Positions 27,999 through 37,218 of a stretch of DNA of 64,000 bases are shown one piece after another. The stretch is taken from assembly GCF_000789235.1 (NCBI RefSeq), contig NZ_KN525716.1, forward strand, positions 62,001-126,000, read 5' to 3'. The position numbers and the translations under genes are program-made. The notes under the pieces are model-generated. The model had not been told where the DNA came from, did not search any database, and saw nothing but the letters and a program-made list of their open reading frames with translations. This DNA comes from Wocania ichthyoenteri Th78. GTDB taxonomy: Bacteria > Bacteroidota > Bacteroidia > Flavobacteriales > Flavobacteriaceae. Each line of letters starts with the position of its first letter. The first letter of the stretch is position 1.

Positions 27999-28493
27999 AA
28001 TTGTTTTGTTTTGGGGCATTAAAATCTTCTTCAATAATAATTTTTTTTTCAATAAAATCGTTTAAGTGATTAATTTTTTCGATAAAATACATTAAACAAA
28101 ATACATGTATTCGATAAAATGCAATTTTAAACGATTAAGTGGTTTTTAGAATTTATAATTAGTCCTTATATACGTGTGAAAAATAAATTTTGGATGTCCC
28201 TCTCAAAATTAAAATCGGACAAAAATATAATTTTATCGATAAAGAACATTATAATGTTAATAAGTAGCGCCTACTTGTTAACAACTAAACACTTAGTAAA
28301 CAAATACATACAAGCCAAAAGATGAGTTAACTGTTTTAGTAAAAAAAAGATTATAAAATATTAATGAGAAATAAGTTTAGCTGTAGTTTATCTATTGAAC
28401 TTTTATATTTACTTTTAATCTTAATTATAAATCAATATGGGCAACTGTAGGCTCATGTAAAAAAGTTTTGTTAAAAACGATAAGGATATCCTG
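27999..28493. promoter_or_regulatory. Divergent intergenic region with repeated short motifs
   Basis: No gene is seen. TCGATAAAAT occurs at 28079-28088 and 28111-28120, and inverted at 28230-28239. AATCGTTTAA (28056-28065) and its exact complement TTAAACGATT (28127-28136) form a spaced inverted pair. A near-consensus -7 box TATATTTA is at 28404-28411. The motifs look like operator sites for the divergent beta-helix and cyclase-like genes, but this is only inferred. Confidence 0.4.
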
Positions 28494-29576
28494 ATGTGTA
28501 GTGAAAAAGGAGAAATTGCTTGTAAAAGCATTTCAGAAAAGAAATTAAATAACAGCATTAATAGAGGAATAAACTATCTTGAAAATCACCAATTACCCAA
28601 TGGCGAGTTTTTAATGTATATGTCTGATGATGATGCTATGCAAACCTGGAATCTACCTGAAAGCTGTGTGTTTCCCGCTGCACTTATTGGTAACTCTTTA
28701 CTTTCTATTCCCAATCACCAAAAAGTTCAAGAAATATTATTTAAGTCGGCACATTTTTTATATTACCAAATGGATAGAGGTGGTACTTGGAATCATTATA
28801 CAATTTTACATCGTTTTAGAAAACTATGCCCTCAAGATTTAGATGATACATCTTGTGTGTCTTATTTTTTAAAACAAATGAATTTTGATATTCCAGTAAA
28901 ACGTAACCAACAATTAGCAGTAAATAACCGCAGAAGCGATGGATTATTTTATACTTGGATAGTTTTTAGGTGGCGGTTTAACAAAAATGTTTTATACTGG
29001 TACTTTGCTGCTAAAGAGCTTAAACATCTTTTTAAAAGTTTGATTTTTTGGCACAAATTTGAATGTTCAAGATACGATGTGGATGCCGTAGTTAATGCTA
29101 ACATTTTACTTTACTTAGGAAAAAGGAAGGAGACACTACCTGTAATATCATATCTTATTGATATTATTAAAACAGAAAGCGAAGAGGATTGTGATACTTG
29201 GTATCGTAACATATTTACTGTTTATTATTTTATTTCGAGAAATATTTATGCTGGAATTATAGAATTAGACTCTATTAAAGACGATATAATACACAGGATT
29301 TTAAAGAGACAAAATCTAGATGGTAGCTTTGGCAAATCTGTGCTTGATACCGCTCTGGCTATATCTGCTTTGATAAATACTGGATACAAAGGAGAAAAAA
29401 TAAAAAATGGCATTGAGTACATTATAAAAACCCAGCGTAGAAATGGACATTGGGATAGATGGGCGTTTTATTATGGAGGCCCAAAAAAGCTTTCGTGCTT
29501 TGGGTCTGAAGAACTAACAACGGGATTTTGCTTAGAGGCTTTAGCTCGTTTTAGGGATTTACAGAAAACAGAATGA
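28494..29576 (+). CDS. Prenyltransferase/squalene-oxidase repeat protein with class II cyclase DxDD motif
   Basis: A 360-residue alpha-toroid protein with QW-like repeats: HQLPNGEF near residue 35, RQNLDGSF near 280 and QRRNGHWDRW near 305. Residues 115-118 are DLDD followed by Thr-Ser, which matches the DxDDT(A/S) acid motif of class II terpene cyclases. True class II cyclases are about 500 residues or longer because they have two toroids, so this is short. It may be a minimal cyclase, one subunit of a pair, or a relative with another role. There is no signal peptide. It is followed by the acyltransferase-P450 fusion, an exporter and a UbiA gene, which supports a terpenoid role. ATG at 28494 follows a weak GGA. 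Confidence 0.6.
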   Translation: MCSEKGEIACKSISEKKLNNSINRGINYLENHQLPNGEFLMYMSDDDAMQTWNLPESCVFPAALIGNSLLSIPNHQKVQEILFKSAHFLYYQMDRGGTWNHYTILHRFRKLCPQDLDDTSCVSYFLKQMNFDIPVKRNQQLAVNNRRSDGLFYTWIVFRWRFNKNVLYWYFAAKELKHLFKSLIFWHKFECSRYDVDAVVNANILLYLGKRKETLPVISYLIDIIKTESEEDCDTWYRNIFTVYYFISRNIYAGIIELDSIKDDIIHRILKRQNLDGSFGKSVLDTALAISALINTGYKGEKIKNGIEYIIKTQRRNGHWDRWAFYYGGPKKLSCFGSEELTTGFCLEALARFRDLQKTE

Positions 29577-29613
29577 ACAATTTCTTTTTAAAATCATTGC
29601 AACCCAAACATCA

Positions 29614-29683
29614 ATTAATCTAAATTTTATGTATTTAGCTTTAAACTCTTTGTCTAAATTACAGCACCATTAATCTAAATTTT
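29614..29683 (+). repeat. Two 15-base direct repeats upstream of the acyltransferase-P450 gene
   Basis: ATTAATCTAAATTTT occurs at 29614-29628 and again at 29669-29683, 55 bases apart. The spacer to 29824 is otherwise non-coding. The repeats could be tandem regulator sites or a chance product of AT-rich DNA. Confidence 0.4.
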
Positions 29684-29824
29684 TTATTGACTGGATTGAG
29701 ATAAGTTATATTAGTGAATTCTTTAACAAATTTTAGACATAAATATAATAACAACATCTATATGTTAAAGAAATTGTATATTACAGTCCCTCAAAAAATT
29801 TACTAAACCTTAACCAAATTTGAT

Positions 29825-32050
29825 TTGAAACAGCTAATAATCAAACTAATACCTTTTAAAGCACAAACGCTACCCATTATCTATAAGTGCTTAAGTATAG
29901 CTTCAAAAATACGTCCTCAAAAAAAAGAATTGCTTTTTGCCTTTGGAGGGCGATCTAATTATTGGAAAAATATGGGGATTGAGTTATTTGAAAAAGAATC
30001 TGTTTTTAGAGAGTCAATTCTAAAGTCTGATGCCATTATAACTGATTTAGATTGGCCCAGTATTCTTCCAAATTTCAGAAAGGAATGCCCTAAAAACTTC
30101 TTCGAATCAGAATCCAACGTATATCTTACAATTGCAGCTATTCAAATTGCGGTTTTAGATTATTTAAAAGAAAGTGGTATTATTCCTAATGCTATTATAG
30201 GGTTGAGTTTAGGTGAAATTACTGGTATCTATGCTGCAGGAGGTATATCACATACTGAAGTGTTCAATATTTTAAAGAGTGTTAACCTAACTACTTCAAG
30301 AGAGAAAAAAGAATACACTACTATTTATTTTAATATGAATATCGCTAGTGTACTAGAACTATCAAAGCGAAATGAAGAAATTCATCCCATATATGAACTT
30401 CATTACAATACAACATTGGCCTGTGTACATAAGGATAAGGTTGATTTACTTAAATCTAAGCTATCAAATATAGGTGTAACATTTAAAAACACCAATCAAA
30501 AAATGTTCCCTTATCATACCAAGTTGATGGGCTTTTATAAAGAAGAAATCCTCAAATGCTTTTATAACCTAAACCCTAAGCCCTTAAAACAAGATTACTT
30601 CTCAACTTCTTTAGGTAAAATTGTTCCAAAAGGCACAATATTGGGTAATAACTTTTGGTACAACTTCCAACGATATCCAGTTTTAGCAAACAGCACTTAT
30701 AATTCAATTATTAATTCTGGCAAAAAGTATAATATCATTCAAATAGGGCCAGATTTATTTGATGGAACAAAAATGCAACAAACGTTAACCAACAATTCGG
30801 ATAAACCCAAACTATACTCTACACTTAAAAAAGATGGGAATTCACATAAAATATTTAAACATACCTACTCTAAAATAAAGAAAGAAGGGCAAATAAACCA
30901 TAGTGCAATAAACAATAAAGGTAGCGATTTTGATGAATTCCTAAAAAATTTCGATCTGTACAATCCATCTTATATAGAAACGCCAACATTATATTGGGAG
31001 TATTTAAAAAGAAAAGGGAACGTTCATTATATACCTACAAACAGTTCGTGGATAGTTTTGGATTATGATACTATAAAATACGTTTTAAATGATCCTAAAA
31101 AATTTTCGAACCAACCTATCAGCGGTTTTGATAAATATTTGGCAGGAGCAGATCCACCTAAACATACAGCCATCCGATCACTTTTACAGCCCTTATTTTC
31201 GCAAAAAGCGTTAAATCGTATTGAAGGCTATATTTTAAAGAGAACAAACGAGCTATTTGAAAATTTCCCATATTCTGAAGCCTTTAATTTTGTCACTTCG
31301 TTTTCTAAGCCATTATCTATGGATGTAATTACCTATTTTTTGGGGCTTAATATTGAACAGTCTAAAAAACTAGAAAGCATAGTGGGCGAAAGAATATATG
31401 AAGTTGATAAAATTGAACTAAAAGAATGCTTTACTGAATTTCTATTGAATAAAAATGATTTTGAACTTTCAAGCGCCATGCATTTTATTAAAACGCTTTA
31501 TGATGATAACAAATTATCGCTTGATGCAGCGTCCAGTCTTGGCAGGTTGCTATGGAGTGCTGGAATGACAACAACAAATGGACTATTGAGCAATGTTTTT
31601 AAAAGACTTTTAAAAGCCCCTTATTTATCAGGTCAATTAAGAAAGTCCGATCAATTAATAAATAAATATATTGATGAATGCCTGAGAATAGAAGCACCAG
31701 AAATAATATTGAGAAGAAAGACAACACAACAAGTTACAATAGGGAATAAAACAATCCCTCAAGAATCATTATTAGCATTAGATTTAAGAGCAGGAAACCA
31801 CGACGAAACTAAATTTCCAAACCCAAATGAAATAGACTTATCACGTCCATTAAACAGTCATTTATCCTTTGGAAGCGGCCCACATGTATGCATAGGAATG
31901 GCACTAGCAAGGATGGAAGCAAGAATTGCTTTAAAAAACTACCTAAACTCATCAAAAGAATTAAGTTTAGAACGCGATACACTAATAACCTTTTATCCTT
32001 CTTTTCATTTTAGAGCATTAGAAAAATTAACGATAAAATGTTCAAATTAA
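29825..32050 (+). CDS. Fusion of PKS-type acyltransferase domain and cytochrome P450
   Basis: A 741-residue protein. Residues 35-330 form an acyltransferase of the FabD/PKS-AT type: FAFGGRSNYWKNMG replaces the usual GQGSQ entry, the nucleophile is S128 in GLSLGE (normally GHSxGE, so His is Leu), and MFPYHTKLM supplies the catalytic His. Residues 375-741 form a cytochrome P450: I-helix SAGMTTTNG near 578, ExxR (ECLR) near 618, and the heme loop FGSGPHVCIG with C689. No membrane anchor or fused reductase is present. The start is TTG at 29825, since no upstream start is in frame and the first internal Met would cut the AT domain. It may load an acyl group and oxidise it, perhaps on a carrier protein. 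The substrate is unknown. Confidence 0.85.
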   Translation: MKQLIIKLIPFKAQTLPIIYKCLSIASKIRPQKKELLFAFGGRSNYWKNMGIELFEKESVFRESILKSDAIITDLDWPSILPNFRKECPKNFFESESNVYLTIAAIQIAVLDYLKESGIIPNAIIGLSLGEITGIYAAGGISHTEVFNILKSVNLTTSREKKEYTTIYFNMNIASVLELSKRNEEIHPIYELHYNTTLACVHKDKVDLLKSKLSNIGVTFKNTNQKMFPYHTKLMGFYKEEILKCFYNLNPKPLKQDYFSTSLGKIVPKGTILGNNFWYNFQRYPVLANSTYNSIINSGKKYNIIQIGPDLFDGTKMQQTLTNNSDKPKLYSTLKKDGNSHKIFKHTYSKIKKEGQINHSAINNKGSDFDEFLKNFDLYNPSYIETPTLYWEYLKRKGNVHYIPTNSSWIVLDYDTIKYVLNDPKKFSNQPISGFDKYLAGADPPKHTAIRSLLQPLFSQKALNRIEGYILKRTNELFENFPYSEAFNFVTSFSKPLSMDVITYFLGLNIEQSKKLESIVGERIYEVDKIELKECFTEFLLNKNDFELSSAMHFIKTLYDDNKLSLDAASSLGRLLWSAGMTTTNGLLSNVFKRLLKAPYLSGQLRKSDQLINKYIDECLRIEAPEIILRRKTTQQVTIGNKTIPQESLLALDLRAGNHDETKFPNPNEIDLSRPLNSHLSFGSGPHVCIGMALARMEARIALKNYLNSSKELSLERDTLITFYPSFHFRALEKLTIKCSN

Positions 32051-32079
32051 AGTTATAATTAATTACTAGGTCAATTAAT

Positions 32080-33909
32080 ATGCAAAATTTCATAATAAAT
32101 CTAAAAAAATTAAGGGATAACCTCAAACTAAAAAGAACCATTGGTCTTATTTGGTCTATTACCAAGGGGCGGGCTATTTTCCCTATGCTACTTATGATTT
32201 TTGAAAGCGCAGTGTTTTTGGGCTCTTTATACATATTTAAGTTATTAATAGACATAATTGCTGCACCCGATAGAGGCGAAAAAACTAATTTAGCAATGCT
32301 GTACCTTGCTGCAGCAGGTTTAGCAACCATGATATTTTTAATCCTTCGTGCGTTATCGGGCTACTATACCCAAAAACAAGCGGCTTTAATAAGCGAATAT
32401 GTAGATGATAAAATACACTCCATCGCTGTGGCTCTCGATCTTTCTTTTTATGAAAGTCCAGCTTACTTCAACACACTAAATAGAGCTAAAAATGCTGGTC
32501 CCGAAAGACCTGCAGCTATATTGACCGACCTTTTTAATATTTCCAAAAATTTACTCATGCTAATAGTTATGGGGGCAGTACTTATATCTATTAGCTGGGT
32601 TTTAATGCCTTTGTTAGCACTATTTATCCTGCCAACGCTTTTTGTACGATTAAAATTTGCCGATAAGTTATATGAATGGCAAAAGTTTAAAACACCATTA
32701 GAAAGAAAATCGCGCTACCTAAGCTCTCTAATAACAGGCGAAGTAGCCGCAAAAGAAATAAAAGCTTTTAATCTAGGTAATTTCTTTAGATCCATGTACA
32801 TCGATATTAGATTAAACCTTTTAGAAGAAAAGTTTCGCATCAACAAAAAGAGCAACATTAATGAAACAATAACTAATGTGTTGGCAGCCGCAGGTATGTA
32901 CAGTTGCATTGCATACATTTGTATTAGCGCCTTAAACGGAGAATCATCAATTGGTGATATAGCCGTATTCCTGGTAGTTTTTCCTCAGCTTTTCGGCATT
33001 ATGCAAGCGCTGGCTGGCGGTATTTCGTCTTTGTATCAAAACAATATATTCCTTAGTTATCTTTTTGATCTTTTTGATTTGAAAAATGAAATGGAAGACC
33101 CAAAAAACCCGTTACCTGTTCCTTTAAATCACCCTAACCTTACCTTAAATAATGTAAATTTTAAGTATCCCCATGCCGAAAAAATAGCATTAAAAAACAT
33201 CAACTTAAAAATATCCGCTGGTAAAGTTGTGGCATTGGTGGGGCTTAACGGATCTGGAAAAACCACTTTGATAAAGCTATTGTGTAGGCTTTACGATCCG
33301 ACTTCGGGGACCATAAAACTAGGCGGAGAGGATATTAAAAACTTTAAAGCAGATGATTTTAGAAAGCAGATTAGTGTTGTTTTTCAAGATTTTGTTAAAT
33401 ATAACATGAGCGTTACTGAAAACATACACTTTGGTAACATACATGATGAAGCCGATCACAATTTTGTAAAAGATTCTGCAATAAAATCGGGAGCACATGA
33501 TTTTATTAAAGAGTTTCCTGATGGTTACAATACTACCATGGGTCGTATCTTTGAAAATGGCAGGGAAGTTAGTATTGGGCAATGGCAAAAACTGGCAATT
33601 GCTCGTGCCTTGTATAGCAAATCCCAGTTTATAATTTTTGATGAAGCCACTAGTGCGCTCGATGCCAAATCTGAACAAGAGATTTTTGACGGCTTACGAG
33701 AACATATAGGCAATAGAGGAATATTGGTTATTAGCCACAGGGTTTCTGCCGTAAAACATGCCGATTATATTTATGTAATGTCTGAAGGTGAAATAACCCA
33801 GAAAGGAACACATGAAAAACTGATTTCTGAAACAGGGGATTATGCAAAATTATTTAAACGAAAACCTTTGGTCGTAACCCAAATTAGCAAAAATGGAACA
33901 GAGCAATAG
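32080..33909 (+). CDS. ABC transporter, fused membrane and ATPase domains
   Basis: A 609-residue half-transporter of the exporter type: six membrane helices in about residues 25-310, then an ATPase with Walker A GLNGSGKTT near 390, a modified signature VSIGQWQKLAIARAL (LSGGQ is replaced by VSIGQ), Walker B FIIFDEATSALDA and the switch His in ISHRVS. It should work as a homodimer and export or flip a lipid-like or glycosylated product. Its position between the P450 fusion and two glycosyltransferases ties it to that pathway, separate from Wzx. Its 3' end overlaps the next gene by 17 bases. Confidence 0.92.
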   Translation: MQNFIINLKKLRDNLKLKRTIGLIWSITKGRAIFPMLLMIFESAVFLGSLYIFKLLIDIIAAPDRGEKTNLAMLYLAAAGLATMIFLILRALSGYYTQKQAALISEYVDDKIHSIAVALDLSFYESPAYFNTLNRAKNAGPERPAAILTDLFNISKNLLMLIVMGAVLISISWVLMPLLALFILPTLFVRLKFADKLYEWQKFKTPLERKSRYLSSLITGEVAAKEIKAFNLGNFFRSMYIDIRLNLLEEKFRINKKSNINETITNVLAAAGMYSCIAYICISALNGESSIGDIAVFLVVFPQLFGIMQALAGGISSLYQNNIFLSYLFDLFDLKNEMEDPKNPLPVPLNHPNLTLNNVNFKYPHAEKIALKNINLKISAGKVVALVGLNGSGKTTLIKLLCRLYDPTSGTIKLGGEDIKNFKADDFRKQISVVFQDFVKYNMSVTENIHFGNIHDEADHNFVKDSAIKSGAHDFIKEFPDGYNTTMGRIFENGREVSIGQWQKLAIARALYSKSQFIIFDEATSALDAKSEQEIFDGLREHIGNRGILVISHRVSAVKHADYIYVMSEGEITQKGTHEKLISETGDYAKLFKRKPLVVTQISKNGTEQ

Positions 33910-35056
33910 CAACATAATAAACAACAACCATATTGCCATCCTATCAACCTGTGCTAATGATTGGGGTGGCAGTGAAGAGTTGTGGGCAATGAGTAGCCCC
34001 TATCTACTAAAAGAGGGCTTTTCTGTTACTGTGTTAAAAGAAAGCATAAACCATAACCACAAGAGAATTTTAAAACTAAAAAACAATAACATTACGTTTA
34101 TGGCATTGGGTAATAATTATCCCAAGCTTATAAACCGCTGCATAAATGCCTATTACCAGTTTGTAAAACCCTATTTCAACATATATCTTTATACGTTTAA
34201 AAAATTCCTTAAAGCTAAAAAACCAGTGTTGGTAATTATTTCGCAAGCCATAAATTTTGATGGATTGCATTACGCACAACTATGTTTAAAGCATAACATT
34301 CCATATATAATTGTATCTCATAAAGCCGTTGAATTTTTCTGGCCTCCAAAAGATGAGCGTAGCTATATGGCTAATGCTTACAAGCATGCAAAAAAATGCT
34401 ATTTTGTTTCAAAACACAACCAAAATTTAACCGAAGAACAATTTGGATTTCGTTTCACCAATGCTGAAATAGTCCATAATCCTATGAAAATTAAGCCTGA
34501 ACCATTAATATATCCATCAACAAAGGAAGGTTTTAAAATCGTAATGATTGGTCGTTTATTTGTTATTGATAAAGGACACGACATTCTGATAAGAGTTTTA
34601 TCAAAAGAAAAATGGAGAAAAAGAAAACTGTATTTATCGATTGTTGGCTCAGGTCCGGATTGCAAAGGTATTAAAGCCATGGCAAGTTTGCTTAAATGCA
34701 AAAATTTACAGTTTTTAGGACATCAAGATAAGATAAAAGAAATCTGGTTAAGTCATCATGCCTTAGTGATACCTTCAAGAAGTGAAGGTATGCCCCTAGT
34801 TGTTATTGAGGCTATGGCTGCTGGAAGAACTGTTATTGCAACACGAGCAGGAGGTACCATGGAACTTGTTGAAGATGGAGTGACTGGTTTTATAGGAGAT
34901 GCAACAGAAAATGGTTTTGATGAAGCTCTAGAAAGAGCATGGAATACCCGCAGGCAATGGCATGCCATGGGGCTTAAAGCCTCTAAGCATATAAAAGAGC
35001 TAATATCAAAAAACCCTGAACTTGATTTTGCAAAAAAAGTAATAGCACTTATTTAA
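33893..35056 (+). CDS. Glycosyltransferase family 4
   Basis: A 387-residue GT4 enzyme whose ATG lies inside the end of the ABC transporter gene. The acceptor loop NDWGGSEELWAMS and the donor block PSRSEGMPLVVIEAMAAGRTVIA with GGTMELVEDGVTGF are present. It probably glycosylates the product of the adjacent cyclase-like and P450 genes, though a role in the capsule unit cannot be excluded. Translational coupling to the transporter is likely from the overlap. Confidence 0.92.
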   Translation: MEQSNSNIINNNHIAILSTCANDWGGSEELWAMSSPYLLKEGFSVTVLKESINHNHKRILKLKNNNITFMALGNNYPKLINRCINAYYQFVKPYFNIYLYTFKKFLKAKKPVLVIISQAINFDGLHYAQLCLKHNIPYIIVSHKAVEFFWPPKDERSYMANAYKHAKKCYFVSKHNQNLTEEQFGFRFTNAEIVHNPMKIKPEPLIYPSTKEGFKIVMIGRLFVIDKGHDILIRVLSKEKWRKRKLYLSIVGSGPDCKGIKAMASLLKCKNLQFLGHQDKIKEIWLSHHALVIPSRSEGMPLVVIEAMAAGRTVIATRAGGTMELVEDGVTGFIGDATENGFDEALERAWNTRRQWHAMGLKASKHIKELISKNPELDFAKKVIALI

Positions 35057-35068
35057 TTGTATTTATTT

Positions 35069-36037
35069 ATGAATAACCCCCCATTAGTATCCGTAATAAT
35101 TCCTACATACAACCGTGTTAACATTGTAGGTAACGCTATAAAAAGTATTTTGGACCAAACCTATAAAAATATTGAGATTATTGTTGTCGATGATGGCTCT
35201 ACTGATAATACCAAAGCATTAATAGATAGTTTTCCTATGGTTAAATACCTAGTAAAACAGAATGGAGGGCAAGCTTCGGCACGAAACATAGGACTCAAAC
35301 ATGCCAAAGGTAAATATATAGCCTCATTGGATTCTGACGATTTATGGGAAGCCACTTTTTTAACAAAAATGGTAGAAGCTCTCGAAGAGCATGGTTTAGA
35401 CTTTGCTTTTGCTAATTGGAGACAACAGAATAATAATGGAAATTATAGTGACTTTCTTTCGGAATATATATACTTATCCTCGCATTTCCCAAAGAAAAAA
35501 AACTCATGGGTACATCTAAGTTATAAAGATCTAAGGAAAGTATATTTAACGGGCTGCCCATCACCGTCTTCCTCTTTACTTATTAACTCTTCATTAATTA
35601 AAAGTGGTTGGAATGAAAAAATGAATATTGCTGATGATTGGTATTTATTATTAGATATTGTTTTAACTAAAGAAGCAAAAGTAGCTTTTACTACAGAAAA
35701 ACTTTGGAAAAAACATGTAGTTAGCGATAATGTATTTGATGGACGAGATAGATTAGAAGTTCTTAAACTTTTATACGTAAAGGATATGTCAGCAATGCTT
35801 AAAGAGTTTAAATATTTTTTAAATACAGATGAGATTAACACATTACAAAAAAAATACGTTTTAGATGTAATGCTTACAGCTAAAGAGGTTTGGACAAAAG
35901 AAAAAAGTGTAAAAAATGCACTGTTTTATATTTTTAAAGCTTTTATTGAACACCCTATATTTTCTCTTCAAATAATCTTAATGATTTCATTTGGTAAAAT
36001 AAAAAGCAAGAATTTAAAAAAACTGATGTTATCCTAG
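35069..36037 (+). CDS. Glycosyltransferase family 2
   Basis: A 322-residue GT-A enzyme with IIPTYNRVNIVGNAIKSIL, VVDDGSTDNT and the DxD-like ASLDSDDLWE near residue 85. ATG at 35069 is used; a TTG at 35057 would add only four residues (MYLF). It starts 12 bases after the preceding GT4 stop, and the UbiA-type gene starts four bases after its own stop. It belongs to the same transcription unit. The sugar is not predictable. Confidence 0.92.
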   Translation: MNNPPLVSVIIPTYNRVNIVGNAIKSILDQTYKNIEIIVVDDGSTDNTKALIDSFPMVKYLVKQNGGQASARNIGLKHAKGKYIASLDSDDLWEATFLTKMVEALEEHGLDFAFANWRQQNNNGNYSDFLSEYIYLSSHFPKKKNSWVHLSYKDLRKVYLTGCPSPSSSLLINSSLIKSGWNEKMNIADDWYLLLDIVLTKEAKVAFTTEKLWKKHVVSDNVFDGRDRLEVLKLLYVKDMSAMLKEFKYFLNTDEINTLQKKYVLDVMLTAKEVWTKEKSVKNALFYIFKAFIEHPIFSLQIILMISFGKIKSKNLKKLMLS

Positions 36038-36041
36038 AATA

Positions 36042-37025
36042 ATGAAAAGCTTATCATTACTTAGAGCACATGATTGGTGGGCTCCGAAAATTATTCCTAT
36101 GTTATGTATTGGTTATGCAACCATTTTACAGAATAAAGATAATTTGATGGATAATTTTTTATGGTTGCTTTTTTTAATTTTGGCCGTTTCGGTAGGCGCT
36201 ATATACGTAAGTATAATAAATGACTTTACAGATTTAAAATACGATATCGCCAGTAAAAAAAGAAACGGGCTTCAACGTTTTGCCCCAATCAAGCGAAAAT
36301 TATTTCTACTTGCCTCCATTTTGTTAGGAGTATTTTTTAGTATATTTTTTATAAATGATACACTTTCCCTAATATTTTATCTTGCGGCATACCTCGCTTT
36401 TAGTTTGTATTCTATACCCCCTTTTCGATTTAAAAATAGAGGTGCTTTAGGTGTCATTGCAGATGCTAGCGGCGCACACCTTTTTCCAAGCCTTTTTGTA
36501 GCTTCATCTATGATGAACAACATGAATGTACCCATTGACCCTTATTGGTTAACAATTATAGGTGTATGGAGTTTTTTTTATGGGTTACGAGGTATATTAT
36601 GGCACCAGTTTTGGGATCGGGAAAACGACCTATCAATAAACCATAAAACATTTGCGACAGAAATGAGTGTATCTAACATGAAGCTTGCAGAGATAATCAT
36701 TACCTCCATTGAAATTATTGCGCTTCTGTTAATTTTATTAACCTTGGGGATATTGCCTTTTATTGCTTTGTTATTTTATTTTTTAATTCTTTTTGGCTAC
36801 TTAAAACTTAAAATTAAAACAATCTTAATTATTACTAATACCAATAGCTGGCAAATATTTATGTCGGATTACTATCAGATTTTACTACCAACATCATTAA
36901 TAATTACTTGTAGTATTAAAGATCCTATATGCTTAACTTTATTCGTTTTTCATCTTTTATGCTTCCCTTATACTACCAAATCCTTTTTAAAAACCCTTTT
37001 AAGGATGATAAGGTTAAAAAAATAA
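36042..37025 (+). CDS. UbiA-family prenyltransferase
   Basis: A 327-residue integral membrane protein with about eight helices. The first Asp-rich motif is NDFTDLKYD (N60, D61, D64, D68), and a second acidic set, WDRENDL (D192, E194, D196), lies at the expected distance. The segment YSIPPFRFKNRGALGVIADA is like that of aromatic and chlorophyll-type prenyltransferases. UbiA proteins transfer a prenyl chain to an acceptor, and some relatives cyclise terpenes. With the DxDD toroid protein, P450 fusion and exporter upstream, it fits a terpenoid or prenyl-lipid pathway. It ends the transcription unit; 193 bases without a gene follow. Confidence 0.88.
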   Translation: MKSLSLLRAHDWWAPKIIPMLCIGYATILQNKDNLMDNFLWLLFLILAVSVGAIYVSIINDFTDLKYDIASKKRNGLQRFAPIKRKLFLLASILLGVFFSIFFINDTLSLIFYLAAYLAFSLYSIPPFRFKNRGALGVIADASGAHLFPSLFVASSMMNNMNVPIDPYWLTIIGVWSFFYGLRGILWHQFWDRENDLSINHKTFATEMSVSNMKLAEIIITSIEIIALLLILLTLGILPFIALLFYFLILFGYLKLKIKTILIITNTNSWQIFMSDYYQILLPTSLIITCSIKDPICLTLFVFHLLCFPYTTKSFLKTLLRMIRLKK

Positions 37026-37175
37026 TATGGAAGAAGATATTTATTAAATAGATAATTTCAAAAAAATTCATTTAATGGGATGAAAAAAGTTAAAAATTCA
37101 TACTTAATTGATGAGCTGTTAATCGCTTAACCTAGTAAAACAAAGATAAAACCATATGAAAACTAATTACTTTTA

Positions 37176-37183
37176 TATATTTG
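37176..37183 (+). promoter_or_regulatory. -7 promoter element before the PglA-like gene
   Basis: TATATTTG is a perfect TAnnTTTG match 36 bases before the ATG at 37219. No -33 TTTG is seen at the right spacing. Confidence 0.4.
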
Positions 37184-37218
37184 CCAAGTGACTATTAAAA
37201 GACAAAACAACCGCTTTT

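Noticed and set aside
28079-28239. Repeats of TCGATAAAAT considered as a CRISPR-like array
   Set aside because: The units are only ten bases, irregularly spaced and in both orientations; no cas gene is present.
33319-33678. 119-residue minus-strand frame inside the ABC transporter gene
   Set aside because: It mirrors the ATPase domain on the other strand and has no independent support.
28494-37025. Genomic island brought by an insertion sequence or phage
   Set aside because: The gene content looks accessory, but no transposase, integrase, tRNA boundary or flanking direct repeats were found, so transfer by a known element cannot be claimed.
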